A stretch of DNA of 64,000 nt from Cyprinodon diabolis. Its lineage: Eukaryota; Chordata; Actinopteri; Cyprinodontiformes; Cyprinodontidae. Made by a program: the position numbers and the translations under genes. The notes under the pieces are model-generated. The model had not been told where the DNA came from. It worked only from the letters and a program-made list of their open reading frames with translations, and made no database searches. The DNA is taken from positions 150,895-214,894 of the forward strand of contig JARPUW010000038.1 in the NCBI GenBank assembly GCA_030533445.1, written 5' to 3'. This document shows positions 48,351 to 63,529 of this stretch, one piece after another; position 1 is the first letter of the stretch, and the number at the start of each line of letters is the position of its first letter.

Positions 48351-51300
48351 GATCTTTTCTGGCAATCATCTAGAGCTGAAAACTAACAATATAAAGTAGA
48401 TTTGAGCAGATGTTTTTGGTTCCAAGCTTCAAATCAGAAGGTTGAGGCCAAAACGCTCTTTTCACAGTGAGATAATGCCATTTTGGCCTCTGGAGTTGTA
48501 ACAGACAAACCATTAATGATACAGCCATGATCTTTTCTGGCAATCATCTAGAGCTGAAAACTAACAATATAAAGTAGATTTGAGCAGATGTTTTTGGTTC
48601 CAAGCTTCAAATCAGAAGTTGAGGCCAAAACGCTCTTTTCACAGTGAGATAATGCCATTTTGGCCTCTGGAGTTGTAACAGACAAACCATTAATGATACA
48701 GCCATGATCTTTTCTGGCAATCACCTAGAGCTGAAAACTAACAATATAAAGTAGATTTGAGCAGATGTTTTTGGTTCCAAGCTTCAAATCAGAAGGTTGA
48801 GGCCAAAACGCTCTTTTCACAGTGAGATAATGCCATTTTGGCCTCTGGAGTTGTAACAGACAAACCATTAATGATACAGCCATGATCTTTTCAGGCAATC
48901 ATCTAGAGCTGAAAACTAACAATATAAAGTAGATTTGAGCAGATGTTTTTGGTTCCAAGCTTCAAATCAGAAGTTGAGGCCAAAACGCTCTTTTCACAGT
49001 GAGATAATGCCATTTTGGCCTCTGGAGTTGTAACAGACAAACCATTAATGATACAGCCATGATCTTTTCAGGCAATCATCTAGAGCTGAAAACTAACAAT
49101 ATAAAGTAGATTTGAGCAGATGTTTTTGGTTCCAAGCTTCAAATCAGAAGTTGAGGCCAAAACGCTCTTTTCACAGTGAGATAATGCCATTTTGGCCTCT
49201 GGAGTTGTAACAGACAAACCATTAATGATACAGCCATGATCTTTTCAGGCAATCACCTAGAGCTGAAAACTAACAATGTAAAGTAGATTTGAGCAGATGT
49301 TTTTGGTTCCAAGCTTCAAATCAGAAGTTGAGGCCAAAACGCACTTTTCACAGTGAGATAATGCCATTTTGGCCTCTGGAGTTGTAACAGACAAACCATT
49401 AATGATACAGCCATGATCTTTTCTGGCAATCATCTAGAGCTGAAAACTAACAATATAAAGTAGATTTGAGCAGATGTTTTTGGTTCCAAGCTTCAAATCA
49501 GAAGGTTGAGGCCAAAACGCTCTTTTCACAGTGAGATAATGCCATTTTGGCCTCTGGAGTTGTAACAGACAAACCATTAATGATACAGCCATGATCTTTT
49601 CTGGCAATCATCTAGAGCTGAAAACTAACAATATAAAGTAGATTTGAGCAGATGTTTTTGGTTCCAAGCTTCAAATCAGAAGTTGAGGCCAAAACGCTCT
49701 TTTCACAGTGAGATAATGCCATTTTGGCCTCTGGAGTTGTAATAGACAAACCATTAATGATACAGCCATGATCTTTTCTGGCAATCACCTAGAGCTGAAA
49801 ACTAACAATATAAAGTAGATTTGAGCAGATGTTTTTGGTTCCAAGCTTCAAATCAGAAGGTTGAGGCCAAAACGCTCTTTTCACAGTGAGATAATGCCAT
49901 TTTGGCCTCTGGAGTTGTAACAGACAAACCATTAATGATACAGCCATGATCTTTTCAGGCAATCATCTAGAGCTGAAAACTAACAATATAAAGTAGATTT
50001 GAGCAGATGTTTTTGGTTCCAAGCTTCAAATCAGAAGTTGAGGCCAAAACGCTCTTTTCACAGTGAGATAATGCCATTTTGGCCCCTGGAGTTGTAACAG
50101 ACAAACCATTAATGATACAGCCATGATCTTTTCTGGCAATCATATAGAGCTGAAAACTAACAATATAAAGTAGATTTGAGCAGATGTTTTTGGTTCCAAG
50201 CTTCAAATCAGAAGTTGAGGCCAAAACGCTCTTTTCACAGTGAGATAATGCCATTTTGGCCTCTGGAGTTGTAACAGACAAACCATTAATGATACAGCCA
50301 TGATCTTTTCAGGCAATCATCTAGAGCTGAAAACTAACAATATAAAGTAGATTTGAGCAGATGTTTTTGGTTCCAAGCTTCAAATCAGAAGTTGAGGCCA
50401 AAACGCTCTTTTCACAGTGAGATAATGCCATTTTGGCCTCTGGAGTTGTAACAGACAAACCATTAATGATACAGCCATGATCTTTTCTGGCAATCATCTA
50501 GAGCTGAAAACTAACAATATAAAGTAGATTTGAGCAGATGTTTTTGGTTCCAAGCTTCAAATCGTAAGGTTGAGGCCAAAACGCTCTTTTCACAGTGAGA
50601 TAATGCCATTTTGGCCTCTGGAGTTGTAACAGACAAACCATTAATGATACAGCCATGATCTTTTCAGGCAATCACCTAGAGCTGAAAACTAACAATATAA
50701 AGTAGATTTGAGCAGATGTTTTTGGTTCCAAGCTTCAAATCAGAAGTTGAGGCCAAAACGCACTTTTCACAGTGAGATAATGCCATTTTGGCCTCTGGAG
50801 TTGTAACAGACAAACCATTAATGATACAGCCATGATCTTTTCTGGCAATCATCTAGAGCTGAAAACTAACAATATAAAGTAGATTTGAGCAGATGTTTTT
50901 GGTTCCAAGCTTCAAATCAGAAGGTTGAGGCCAAAACGCTCTTTTCACAGTGAGATAATGCCATTTTGGCCTCTGGAGTTGTAACAGACAAACCATTAAT
51001 GATACAGCCATGATCTTTTCTGGCAATCATCTAGAGCTGAAAACTAACAATATAAAGTAGATTTGAGCAGATGTTTTTGGTTCCAAGCTTCAAATCAGAA
51101 GGTTGAGGCCAAAACGCTCTTTTCACAGTGAGATAATGCCATTTTGGCCTCTGGAGTTGTAACAGACAAACCATTAATGATACAGCCATGATCTTTTCAG
51201 GCAATCACCTAGAGCTGAAAACTAACAATATAAAGTAGATTTGAGCAGATGTTTTTGGTTCCAAGCTTCAAATCAGAAGTTGAGGCCAAAACGCACTTTT

Positions 51301-54300
51301 CACAGTGAGATAATGCCATTTTGGCCTCTGGAGTTGTAACAGACAAACCATTAATGATACAGCCATGATCTTTTCTGGCAATCATCTAGAGCTGAAAACT
51401 AACAATATAAAGTAGATTTGAGCAGATGTTTTTGGTTCCAAGCTTCAAATCAGAAGGTTGAGGCCAAAACGCTCTTTTCACAGTGAGATAATGCCATTTT
51501 GGCCTCTGGAGTTGTAACAGACAAACCATTAATGATACAGCCATGATCTTTTCTGGCAATCATCTAGAGCTGAAAACTAACAATATAAAGTAGATTTGAG
51601 CAGATGTTTTTGGTTCCAAGCTTCAAATCAGAAGGTTGAGGCCAAAACGCTCTTTTCACAGTGAGATAATGCCATTTTGGCCTCTGGAGTTGTAACAGAC
51701 AAACCATTAATGATACAGCCATGATCTTTTCAGGCAATCATCTAGAGCTGAAAACTAACAATATAAAGTAGATTTGAGCAGATGTTTTTGGTTCCAAGCT
51801 TCAAAACAGAAGGTTGAGGCCAAAACGCTCTTTTCACAGTGAGATAATGCCATTTTGGCCTCTGGAGTTGTAACAGACAAACCATTAATGATACAGCCAT
51901 GATCTTTTCTGGCAATCATCTAGAGCTGAAAACTAACAATATAGAGTAGATTTGAGCAGATGTTTTTGGTTCCAAGCTTCAAATCAGAAGGTTGAGGCCA
52001 AAACGCTCTTTTCACAGTGAGATAATGCCATTTTGGCCTCTGGAGTTGTAACAGACAAACCATTAATGATACAGCCATGATCTTTTCTGGCAATCATCTA
52101 GAGCTGAAAACTAACAATATAAAGTAGATTTGAGCAGATGTTTTTGGTTCCAAGCTTCAAATCAGAAGGTTGAGGCCAAAACGCTCTTTTCACAGTGAGA
52201 TAATGCCATTTTGGCCTCTGGAGTTGTAACAGACAAACCATTAATGATACAGCCATGATCTTTTCAGGCAATCATCTAGAGCTGAAAACTAACAATATAA
52301 AGTAGATTTGAGAAGATGTTTTTGGTTCCAAGCTTCAAAACAGAAGGTTGAGGCCAAAACGCTCTTTTCACAGTGAGATAATGCCATTTTGGCCTCTGGA
52401 GTTGTAACAGACAAACCATTAATGATACAGCCATGATCTTTTCAGGCAATCATCTAGAGCTGAAAACTAACAATATAAAGTAGATTTGAGCAGATGTTTT
52501 TGGTTCCAAGCTTCAAATCAGAAGTTGAGGCCAAAACGCACTTTTCACAGTGAGATAATGCCATTTTGGCCTCTGGAGTTGTAACAGACAAACCATTAAT
52601 GATACAGCCATGATCTTTTCTGGCAATCATCTAGAGCTGAAAACTAACAATATAAAGGAGATTTGAGCAGATGTTTTTGGTTCCAAGCTTCAAATCAGAA
52701 GGTTGAGGCCAAAACGCTCTTTTCACAGTGAGATAATGCCATTTTGGCCTCTGGAGTTGTAACAGACAAACCATTAATGATACAGCCATGATCTTTTCTG
52801 GCAATCATCTAGAGCTGAAAACTAACAATATAAAGTAGATTTGAGCAGATGTTTTTGGTTCCAAGCTTCAAATCAGAAGTTGAGGCCAAAACGCTCTTTT
52901 CACAGTGAGATAATGCCATTTTGGCCTCTTGAGTTGTAACAGACAAACCATTAATGATACAGCCATGATCTTTTCTGGCAATCATCTAGAGCTGAAAACT
53001 AACAATATAAAGTAGATTTGAGCAGATGTTTTTGGTTCCAAGCTTCAAATCGTAAGGTTGAGGCCAAAACGCTCTTTTCACAGTGAGATAATGCCATTTT
53101 GGCCTCTGGAGTTGTAACAGACAAACCATTAATGATACAGCCATGATCTTTTCAGGCAATCACCTAGAGCGGAAAACTAACAATATAAAGTAGATTTGAG
53201 CAGATGTTTTTGGTTCCAAGCTTCAAATCAGAAGTTGAGGCCAAAACGCTCTTTTCACAGTGAGATAATGCCATTTTGGCCTCTGGAGTTGTAACAGACA
53301 AACCATTAATGATACAGCCATGATCTTTTCAGGCAATCACCTAGAGCTGAAAACTAACAATATAAAGTAGATTTGAGCAGATGTTTTTGGTTCCAAGCTT
53401 CAAATCAGAAGTTGAGGCCAAAACGCTCTTTTCACAGTGAGATAATGCCATTTTGGCCTCTTGAGTTGTAACAGACAAACCATTAATGATACAGCCATGA
53501 TCTTTTCTGGCAATCATCTAGAGCTGAAAACTAACAATATAAAGTAGATTTGAGCAGATGTTTTTGGTTCCAAGCTTCAAATCGTAAGGTTGAGGCCAAA
53601 ACGCTCTTTTCACAGTGAGATAATGCCATTTTGGCCTCTGGAGTTGTAACAGACAAACCATTAATGATACAGCCATGATCTTTTCTGGCAATCATCTAGA
53701 GCTGAAAACTAACAATATAAAGTAGATTTGAGCAGATGTTTTTGGTTCCAAGCTTCAAATCAGAAGGTTGAGGCCAAAACGCTCTTTTCACAGTGAGATA
53801 ATGCCATTTTGGCCTCTGGAGTTGTAACAGACAAACCATTAATGATACAGCCATGATCTTTTCTGGCAATCATCTAGAGCTGAAAACTAACAATATAAAG
53901 TAGATTTGAGCAGATGTTTTTGGTTCCAAGCTTCAAATCAGAAGTTGAGGCCAAAACGCTCTTTTCACAGTGAGATAATGCCATTTTGGCCTCTGGAGTT
54001 GTAACAGACAAACCATTAATGATACAGCCATGATCTTTTCTGGCAATCACCTAGAGCTGAAAACTAACAATATAAAGTAGATTTGAGCAGATGTTTTTGG
54101 TTCCAAGCTTCAAATCAGAAGGTTGAGGCCAAAACGCTCTTTTCACAGTGAGATAATGCCATTTTGGCCTCTGGAGTTGTAACAGACAAACCATTAATGA
54201 TACAGCCATGATCTTTTCAGGCAATCATCTAGAGCTGAAAACTAACAATATAAAGTAGATTTGAGCAGATGTTTTTGGTTCCAAGCTTCAAATCAGAAGT

Positions 54301-57260
54301 TGAGGCCAAAACGCTCTTTTCACAGTGAGATAATGCCATTTTGGCCTCTGGAGTTGTAACAGACAAACCATTAATGATACAGCCATGATCTTTTCAGGCA
54401 ATCATCTAGAGCTGAAAACTAACAATATAAAGTAGATTTGAGCAGATGTTTTTGGTTCCAAGCTTCAAATCAGAAGTTGAGGCCAAAACGCTCTTTTCAC
54501 AGTGAGATAATGCCATTTTGGCCTCTGGAGTTGTAACAGACAAACCATTAATGATACAGCCATGATCTTTTCAGGCAATCACCTAGAGCTGAAAACTAAC
54601 AATGTAAAGTAGATTTGAGCAGATGTTTTTGGTTCCAAGCTTCAAATCAGAAGTTGAGGCCAAAACGCACTTTTCACAGTGAGATAATGCCATTTTGGCC
54701 TCTGGAGTTGTAACAGACAAACCATTAATGATACAGCCATGATCTTTTCTGGCAATCATCTAGAGCTGAAAACTAACAATATAAAGTAGATTTGAGCAGA
54801 TGTTTTTGGTTCCAAGCTTCAAATCAGAAGGTTGAGGCCAAAACGCTCTTTTCACAGTGAGATAATGCCATTTTGGCCTCTGGAGTTGTAACAGACAAAC
54901 CATTAATGATACAGCCATGATCTTTTCTGGCAATCATCTAGAGCTGAAAACTAACAATATAAAGTAGATTTGAGCAGATGTTTTTGGTTCCAAGCTTCAA
55001 ATCAGAAGTTGAGGCCAAAACGCTCTTTTCACAGTGAGATAATGCCATTTTGGCCTCTGGAGTTGTAATAGACAAACCATTAATGATACAGCCATGATCT
55101 TTTCTGGCAATCACCTAGAGCTGAAAACTAACAATATAAAGTAGATTTGAGCAGATGTTTTTGGTTCCAAGCTTCAAATCAGAAGGTTGAGGCCAAAACG
55201 CTCTTTTCACAGTGAGATAATGCCATTTTGGCCTCTGGAGTTGTAACAGACAAACCATTAATGATACAGCCATGATCTTTTCAGGCAATCATCTAGAGCT
55301 GAAAACTAACAATATAAAGTAGATTTGAGCAGATGTTTTTGGTTCCAAGCTTCAAATCAGAAGTTGAGGCCAAAACGCTCTTTTCACAGTGAGATAATGC
55401 CATTTTGGCCTCTGGAGTTGTAACAGACAAACCATTAATGATACAGCCATGATCTTTTCTGGCAATCATATAGAGCTGAAAACTAACAATATAAAGTAGA
55501 TTTGAGCAGATGTTTTTGGTTCCAAGCTTCAAATCAGAAGTTGAGGCCAAAACGCTCTTTTCACAGTGAGATAATGCCATTTTGGCCTCTGGAGTTGTAA
55601 CAGACAAACCATTAATGATACAGCCATGATCTTTTCAGGCAATCATCTAGAGCTGAAAACTAACAATATAAAGTAGATTTGAGCAGATGTTTTTGGTTCC
55701 AAGCTTCAAATCAGAAGTTGAGGCCAAAACGCTCTTTTCACAGTGAGATAATGCCATTTTGGCCTCTGGAGTTGTAACAGACAAACCATTAATGATACAG
55801 CCATGATCTTTTCTGGCAATCATCTAGAGCTGAAAACTAACAATATAAAGTAGATTTGAGCAGATGTTTTTGGTTCCAAGCTTCAAATCGTAAGGTTGAG
55901 GCCAAAACGCTCTTTTCACAGTGAGATAATGCCATTTTGGCCTCTGGAGTTGTAACAGACAAACCATTAATGATACAGCCATGATCTTTTCAGGCAATCA
56001 CCTAGAGCTGAAAACTAACAATATAAAGTAGATTTGAGCAGATGTTTTTGGTTCCAAGCTTCAAATCAGAAGTTGAGGCCAAAACGCACTTTTCACAGTG
56101 AGATAATGCCATTTTGGCCTCTGGAGTTGTAACAGACAAACCATTAATGATACAGCCATGATCTTTTCTGGCAATCATCTAGAGCTGAAAACTAACAATA
56201 TAAAGTAGATTTGAGCAGATGTTTTTGGTTCCAAGCTTCAAATCAGAAGGTTGAGGCCAAAACGCTCTTTTCACAGTGAGATAATGCCATTTTGGCCTCT
56301 GGAGTTGTAACAGACAAACCATTAATGATACAGCCATGATCTTTTCTGGCAATCATCTAGAGCTGAAAACTAACAATATAAAGTAGATTTGAGCAGATGT
56401 TTTTGGTTCCAAGCTTCAAATCAGAAGGTTGAGGCCAAAACGCTCTTTTCACAGTGAGATAATGCCATTTTGGCCTCTGGAGTTGTAACAGACAAACCAT
56501 TAATGATACAGCCATGATCTTTTCAGGCAATCACCTAGAGCTGAAAACTAACAATATAAAGTAGATTTGAGCAGATGTTTTTGGTTCCAAGCTTCAAATC
56601 AGAAGTTGAGGCCAAAACGCACTTTTCACAGTGAGATAATGCCATTTTGGCCTCTGGAGTTGTAACAGACAAACCATTAATGATACAGCCATGATCTTTT
56701 CTGGCAATCATCTAGAGCTGAAAACTAACAATATAAAGTAGATTTGAGCAGATGTTTTTGGTTCCAAGCTTCACATCAGAAGGTTGAGGCCAAAACGCTC
56801 TTTTCACAGTGAGATAATGCCATTTTGGCCTCTGGAGTTGTAACAGACAAACCATTAATGATACAGCCATGATCTTTTCTGGCAATCATCTAGAGCTGAA
56901 AACTAACAATATAAAGTAGATTTGAGCAGATGTTTTTGGTTCCAAGCTTCAAATCAGAAGGTTGAGGCCAAAACGCTCTTTTCACAGTGAGATAATGCCA
57001 TTTTGGCCTCTGGAGTTGTAACAGACAAACCATTAATGATACAGCCATGATCTTTTCAGGCAATCATCTAGAGCTGAAAACTAACAATATAAAGTAGATT
57101 TGAGCAGATGTTTTTGGTTCCAAGCTTCAAAACAGAAGGTTGAGGCCAAAACGCTCTTTTCACAGTGAGATAATGCCATTTTGGCCTCTGGAGTTGTAAC
57201 AGACAAACCATTAATGATACAGCCATGATCTTTTCTGGCAATCATCTAGAGCTGAAAACT
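47050..57260 (+). repeat. Block pair at 5326-bp (30-monomer) spacing
   Basis: Matches at 5326 bp include aaagGag 47,325/52,651 (as the tataaa start), aatcGT 47,720/53,046 and 48,252/53,578, agcGg 47,845/53,171, gtaaag 49,278/54,604, gtaaTa 49,743/55,069, catAta 50,144/55,470 and aatcGT 50,558/55,884. The match begins near 47,050/52,380. It ends near 51,930, where aGagtag (51,939) has its counterpart one monomer further on (57,443, not 57,265). The unit is close in length to the 5324-bp unit of domain B and shares its catAta and trimer section. Confidence 0.85.
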
Positions 57261-60200
57261 AACAATATAAAGTAGATTTGAGCAGATGTTTTTGGTTCCA
57301 AGCTTCAAATCAGAAGGTTGAGGCCAAAACGCTCTTTTCACAGTGAGATAATGCCATTTTGGCCTCTGGAGTTGTAACAGACAAACCATTAATGATACAG
57401 CCATGATCTTTTCTGGCAATCATCTAGAGCTGAAAACTAACAATATAGAGTAGATTTGAGCAGATGTTTTTGGTTCCAAGCTTCAAATCAGAAGGTTGAG
57501 GCCAAAACGCTCTTTTCACAGTGAGATAATGCCATTTTGGCCTCTGGAGTTGTAACAGACAAACCATTAATGATACAGCCATGATCTTTTCTGGCAATCA
57601 TCTAGAGCTGAAAACTAACAATATAAAGTAGATTTGAGCAGATGTTTTTGGTTCCAAGCTTCAAATCAGAAGGTTGAGGCCAAAACGCTCTTTTCACAGT
57701 GAGATAATGCCATTTTGGCCTCTGGAGTTGTAACAGACAAACCATTAATGATACAGCCATGATCTTTTCAGGCAATCATCTAGAGCTGAAAACTAACAAT
57801 ATAAAGTAGATTTGAGAAGATGTTTTTGGTTCCAAGCTTCAAAACAGAAGGTTGAGGCCAAAACGCTCTTTTCACAGTGAGATAATGCCATTTTGGCCTC
57901 TGGAGTTGTAACAGACAAACCATTAATGATACAGCCATGATCTTTTCAGGCAATCATCTAGAGCTGAAAACTAACAATATAAAGTAGATTTGAGCAGATG
58001 TTTTTGGTTCCAAGCTTCAAATCAGAAGTTGAGGCCAAAACGCACTTTTCACAGTGAGATAATGCCATTTTGGCCTCTGGAGTTGTAACAGACAAACCAT
58101 TAATGATACAGCCATGATCTTTTCTGGCAATCATCTAGAGCTGAAAACTAACAATATAAAGGAGATTTGAGCAGATGTTTTTGGTTCCAAGCTTCAAATC
58201 AGAAGGTTGAGGCCAAAACGGTCTTTTCACAGTGAGATAATGCCATTTTGGCCTCTGGAGTTGTAACAGACAAACCATTAATGATACAGCCATGATCTTT
58301 TCTGGCAATCATCTAGAGCTGAAAACTAACAATATAAAGTAGATTTGAGCAGATGTTTTTGGTTCCAAGCTTCAAATCAGAAGTTGATGCCAAAACGCTC
58401 TTTTCACAGTGAGATAATGCCATTTTGGCCTCTGGAGTTGTAACAGACAAACCATTAATGATACAGCCATGATCTTTTCAGGCAATCATCTAGAGCTGAA
58501 AACTAACAATATAAAGTAGATTTGAGCAGATGTTTTTGGTTCCAAGCTTCAAATCAGAAGTTGAGGCCAAAACGCACTTTTCACAGTGAGATAATGCCAT
58601 TTTGGCCTCTGGAGTTGTAACAGACAAACCATTAATGATACAGCCATGATCTTTTCTGGCAATCATCTAGAGCTGAAAACTAACAATATAAAGTAGATTT
58701 GAGCAGATGTTTTTGGTTCCAAGCTTCAAATCAGAAGGTTGAGGCCAAAACGCACTTTTCACAGTGAGATAATGCCATTTTGGCCTCTGGAGTTGTAACA
58801 GACAAACCATTAATGATACAGCCATGATCTTTTCTGGCAATCATCTAGAGCTGAAAACTAACAATATAAAGGAGATTTGAGCAGATGTTTTTGGTTCCAA
58901 GCTTCAAATCAGAAGGTTGAGGCCAAAACGGTCTTTTCACAGTGAGATAATGCCATTTTGGCCTCTGGAGTTGTAACAGACAAACCATTAATGATACAGC
59001 CATGATCTTTTCTGGCAATCATCTAGAGCTGAAAACTAACAATATAAAGTAGATTTGAGCAGATGTTTTTGGTTCCAAGCTTCAAATCAGAAGTTGATGC
59101 CAAAACGCTCTTTTCACAGTGAGATAATGCCATTTTGGCCTCTGGAGTTGTAACAGACAAACCATTAATGATACAGCCATGATCTTTTCAGGCAATCATC
59201 TAGAGCTGAAAACTAACAATATAAAGTAGATTTGAGCAGATGTTTTTGGTTCCAAGCTTCAAATCAGAAGTTGAGGCCAAAACGCACTTTTCACAGTGAG
59301 ATAATGCCATTTTGGCCTCTGGAGTTGTAACAGACAAACCATTAATGATACAGCCATGATCTTTTCTGGCAATCATCTAGAGCTGAAAACTAACAATATA
59401 AAGTAGATTTGAGCAGATGTTTTTGGTTCCAAGCTTCAAATCAGAAGGTTGAGGCCAAAACGCTCTTTTCACAGTGAGATAATGCCATTTTGGCCTCTGG
59501 AGTTGTAACAGACAAACCATTAATGATACAGCCATGATCTTTTCTGGCAATCATCTAGAGCTGAAAACTAACAATATAAAGTAGATTTGAGCAGATGTTT
59601 TTGGTTCCAAGCTTCAAATCAGAAGTTGAGGCCAAAACGCTCTTTTCACAGTGAGATAATGCCATTTTGGCCTCTGGAGTTGTAATAGACAAACCATTAA
59701 TGATACAGCCATGATCTTTTCTGGCAATCACCTAGAGCTGAAAACTAACAATATAAAGTAGATTTGAGCAGATGTTTTTGGTTCCAAGCTTCAAATCAGA
59801 AGGTTGAGGCCAAAACGCTCTTTTCACAGTGAGATAATGCCATTTTGGCCTCTGGAGTTGTAACAGACAAACCATTAATGATACAGCCATGATCTTTTCA
59901 GGCAATCATCTAGAGCTGAAAACTAACAATATAAAGTAGATTTGAGCAGATGTTTTTGGTTCCAAGCTTCAAATCAGAAGTTGAGGCCAAAACGCTCTTT
60001 TCACAGTGAGATAATGCCATTTTGGCCTCTGGAGTTGTAACAGACAAACCATTAATGATACAGCCATGATCTTTTCTGGCAATCATATAGAGCTGAAAAC
60101 TAACAATATAAAGTAGATTTGAGCAGATGTTTTTGGTTCCAAGCTTCAAATCAGAAGTTGAGGCCAAAACGCTCTTTTCACAGTGAGATAATGCCATTTT

Positions 60201-63000
60201 GGCCTCTGGAGTTGTAACAGACAAACCATTAATGATACAGCCATGATCTTTTCAGGCAATCATCTAGAGCTGAAAACTAACAATATAAAGTAGATTTGAG
60301 CAGATGTTTTTGGTTCCAAGCTTCAAATCAGAAAGTTGAGGCCAAAACGCTCTTTTCACAGTGAGATAATGCCATTTTGGCCTCTGGAGTTGTAACAGAC
60401 AAACCATTAATGATACAGCCATGATCTTTTCTGGCAATCATCTAGAGCTGAAAACTAACAATATAAAGTAGATTTGAGCAGATGTTTTTGGTTCCAAGCT
60501 TCAAATCGTAAGGTTGAGGCCAAAACGCTCTTTTCACAGTGAGATAATGCCATTTTGGCCTCTGGAGTTGTAACAGACAAACCATTAATGATACAGCCAT
60601 GATCTTTTCAGGCAATCACCTAGAGCTGAAAACTAACAATATAAAGTAGATTTGAGCAGATGTTTTTGGTTCCAAGCTTCAAATCAGAAGTTGAGGCCAA
60701 AACGCACTTTTCACAGTGAGATAATGCCATTTTGGCCTCTGGAGTTGTAACAGACAAACCATTAATGATACAGCCATGATCTTTTCTGGCAATCATCTAG
60801 AGCTGAAAACTAACAATATAAAGTAGATTTGAGCAGATGTTTTTGGTTCCAAGCTTCAAATCAGAAGGTTGAGGCCAAAACGCTCTTTTCACAGTGAGAT
60901 AATGCCATTTTGGCCTCTGGAGTTGTAACAGACAAACCATTAATGATACAGCCATGATCTTTTCTGGCAATCATCTAGAGCTGAAAACTAACAATATAAA
61001 GTAGATTTGAGCAGATGTTTTTGGTTCCAAGCTTCAAATCAGAAGGTTGAGGCCAAAACGCTCTTTTCACAGTGAGATAATGCCATTTTGGCCTCTGGAG
61101 TTGTAACAGACAAACCATTAATGATACAGCCATGATCTTTTCAGGCAATCACCTAGAGCTGAAAACTAACAATATAAAGTAGATTTGAGCAGATGTTTTT
61201 GGTTCCAAGCTTCAAATCAGAAGTTGAGGCCAAAACGCACTTTTCACAGTGAGATAATGCCATTTTGGCCTCTGGAGTTGTAACAGACAAACCATTAATG
61301 ATACAGCCATGATCTTTTCTGGCAATCATCTAGAGCTGAAAACTAACAATATAAAGTAGATTTGAGCAGATGTTTTTGGTTCCAAGCTTCAAATCAGAAG
61401 GTTGAGGCCAAAACGCTCTTTTCACAGTGAGATAATGCCATTTTGGCCTCTGGAGTTGTAACAGACAAACCATTAATGATACAGCCATGATCTTTTCTGG
61501 CAATCATCTAGAGCTGAAAACTAACAATATAAAGTAGATTTGAGCAGATGTTTTTGGTTCCAAGCTTCAAATCAGAAGGTTGAGGCCAAAACGCTCTTTT
61601 CACAGTGAGATAATGCCATTTTGGCCTCTGGAGTTGTAACAGACAAACCATTAATGATACAGCCATGATCTTTTCAGGCAATCATCTAGAGCTGAAAACT
61701 AACAATATAAAGTAGATTTGAGCAGATGTTTTTGGTTCCAAGCTTCAAAACAGAAGGTTGAGGCCAAAACGCTCTTTTCACAGTGAGATAATGCCATTTT
61801 GGCCTCTGGAGTTGTAACAGACAAACCATTAATGATACAGCCATGATCTTTTCTGGCAATCATCTAGAGCTGAAAACTAACAATATAAAGTAGATTTGAG
61901 CAGATGTTTTTGGTTCCAAGCTTCAAATCAGAAGGTTGAGGCCAAAACGCTCTTTTCACAGTGAGATAATGCCATTTTGGCCTCTGGAGTTGTAACAGAC
62001 AAACCATTAATGATACAGCCATGATCTTTTCTGGCAATCATCTAGAGCTGAAAACTAACAATATAGAGTAGATTTGAGCAGATGTTTTTGGTTCCAAGCT
62101 TCAAATCAGAAGGTTGAGGCCAAAACGCTCTTTTCACAGTGAGATAATGCCATTTTGGCCTCTGGAGTTGTAACAGACAAACCATTAATGATACAGCCAT
62201 GATCTTTTCTGGCAATCATCTAGAGCTGAAAACTAACAATATAAAGTAGATTTGAGCAGATGTTTTTGGTTCCAAGCTTCAAATCAGAAGGTTGAGGCCA
62301 AAACGCTCTTTTCACAGTGAGATAATGCCATTTTGGCCTCTGGAGTTGTAACAGACAAACCATTAATGATACAGCCATGATCTTTTCAGGCAATCATCTA
62401 GAGCTGAAAACTAACAATATAAAGTAGATTTGAGCAGATGTTTTTGGTTCCAAGCTTCAAAACAGAAGGTTGAGGCCAAAACGCTCTTTTCACAGTGAGA
62501 TAATGCCATTTTGGCCTCTGGAGTTGTAACAGACAAACCATTAATGATACAGCCATGATCTTTTCAGGCAATCATCTAGAGCTGAAAACTAACAATATAA
62601 AGTAGATTTGAGCAGATGTTTTTGGTTCCAAGCTTCAAATCAGAAGTTGAGGCCAAAACGCACTTTTCACAGTGAGATAATGCCATTTTGGCCTCTGGAG
62701 TTGTAACAGACAAACCATTAATGATACAGCCATGATCTTTTCTGGCAATCATCTAGAGCTGAAAACTAACAATATAAAGGAGATTTGAGCAGATGTTTTT
62801 GGTTCCAAGCTTCAAATCAGAAGGTTGAGGCCAAAACGGTCTTTTCACAGTGAGATAATGCCATTTTGGCCTCTGGAGTTGTAACAGACAAACCATTAAT
62901 GATACAGCCATGATCTTTTCTGGCAATCATCTAGAGCTGAAAACTAACAATATAAAGTAGATTTGAGCAGATGTTTTTGGTTCCAAGCTTCAAATCAGAA
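54750..63000 (+). repeat. Block pair at 4617-4618-bp (26-monomer) spacing
   Basis: gtaaTa 55,069/59,686, catAta 55,470/60,087, aatcGT 55,884/60,502, aaaAcag near 57,130/61,748, aGagtag 57,443/62,061 and acgGtc 58,221/62,839 all repeat at 4617 or 4618 bp. The one-base difference is explained by the aaagttg unit near 60,333. The match ends by 58,387/63,005, where ttgaTgcc in the first copy faces ttgaGgcc in the second. Between the copies a four-monomer step (710 bp) repeats the acgGtc unit at 58,221 and 58,931. It is the youngest-looking layer of domain D by its intact marker set. Confidence 0.8.
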
Positions 63001-63529
63001 GTTGAGGCCAAAACGCTCTTTTCACAGTGAGATAATGCCATTTTGGCCTCTGGAGTTGTAACAGACAAACCATTAATGATACAGCCATGATCTTTTCAGG
63101 CAATCATCTAGAGCTGAAAACTAACAATATAAAGTAGATTTGAGCAGATGTTTTTGGTTCCAAGCTTCAAATCAGAAGTTGAGGCCAAAACGCACTTTTC
63201 ACAGTGAGATAATGCCATTTTGGCCTCTGGAGTTGTAACAGACAAACCATTAATGATACAGCCATGATCTTTTCAGGCAATCATCTAGAGCTGAAAACTA
63301 ACAATATAAAGTAGATTTGAGCAGATGTTTTTGGTTCCAAGCTTCAAATCAGAAGTTGAGGCCAAAACGCACTTTTCACAGTGAGATAATGCCATTTTGG
63401 CCTCTGGAGTTGTAACAGACAAACCATTAATGATACAGCCATGATCTTTTCTGGCAATCATCTAGAGCTGAAAACTAACAATATAAAGTAGATTTGAGCA
63501 GATGTTTTTGGTTCCAAGCTTCAAATCAG

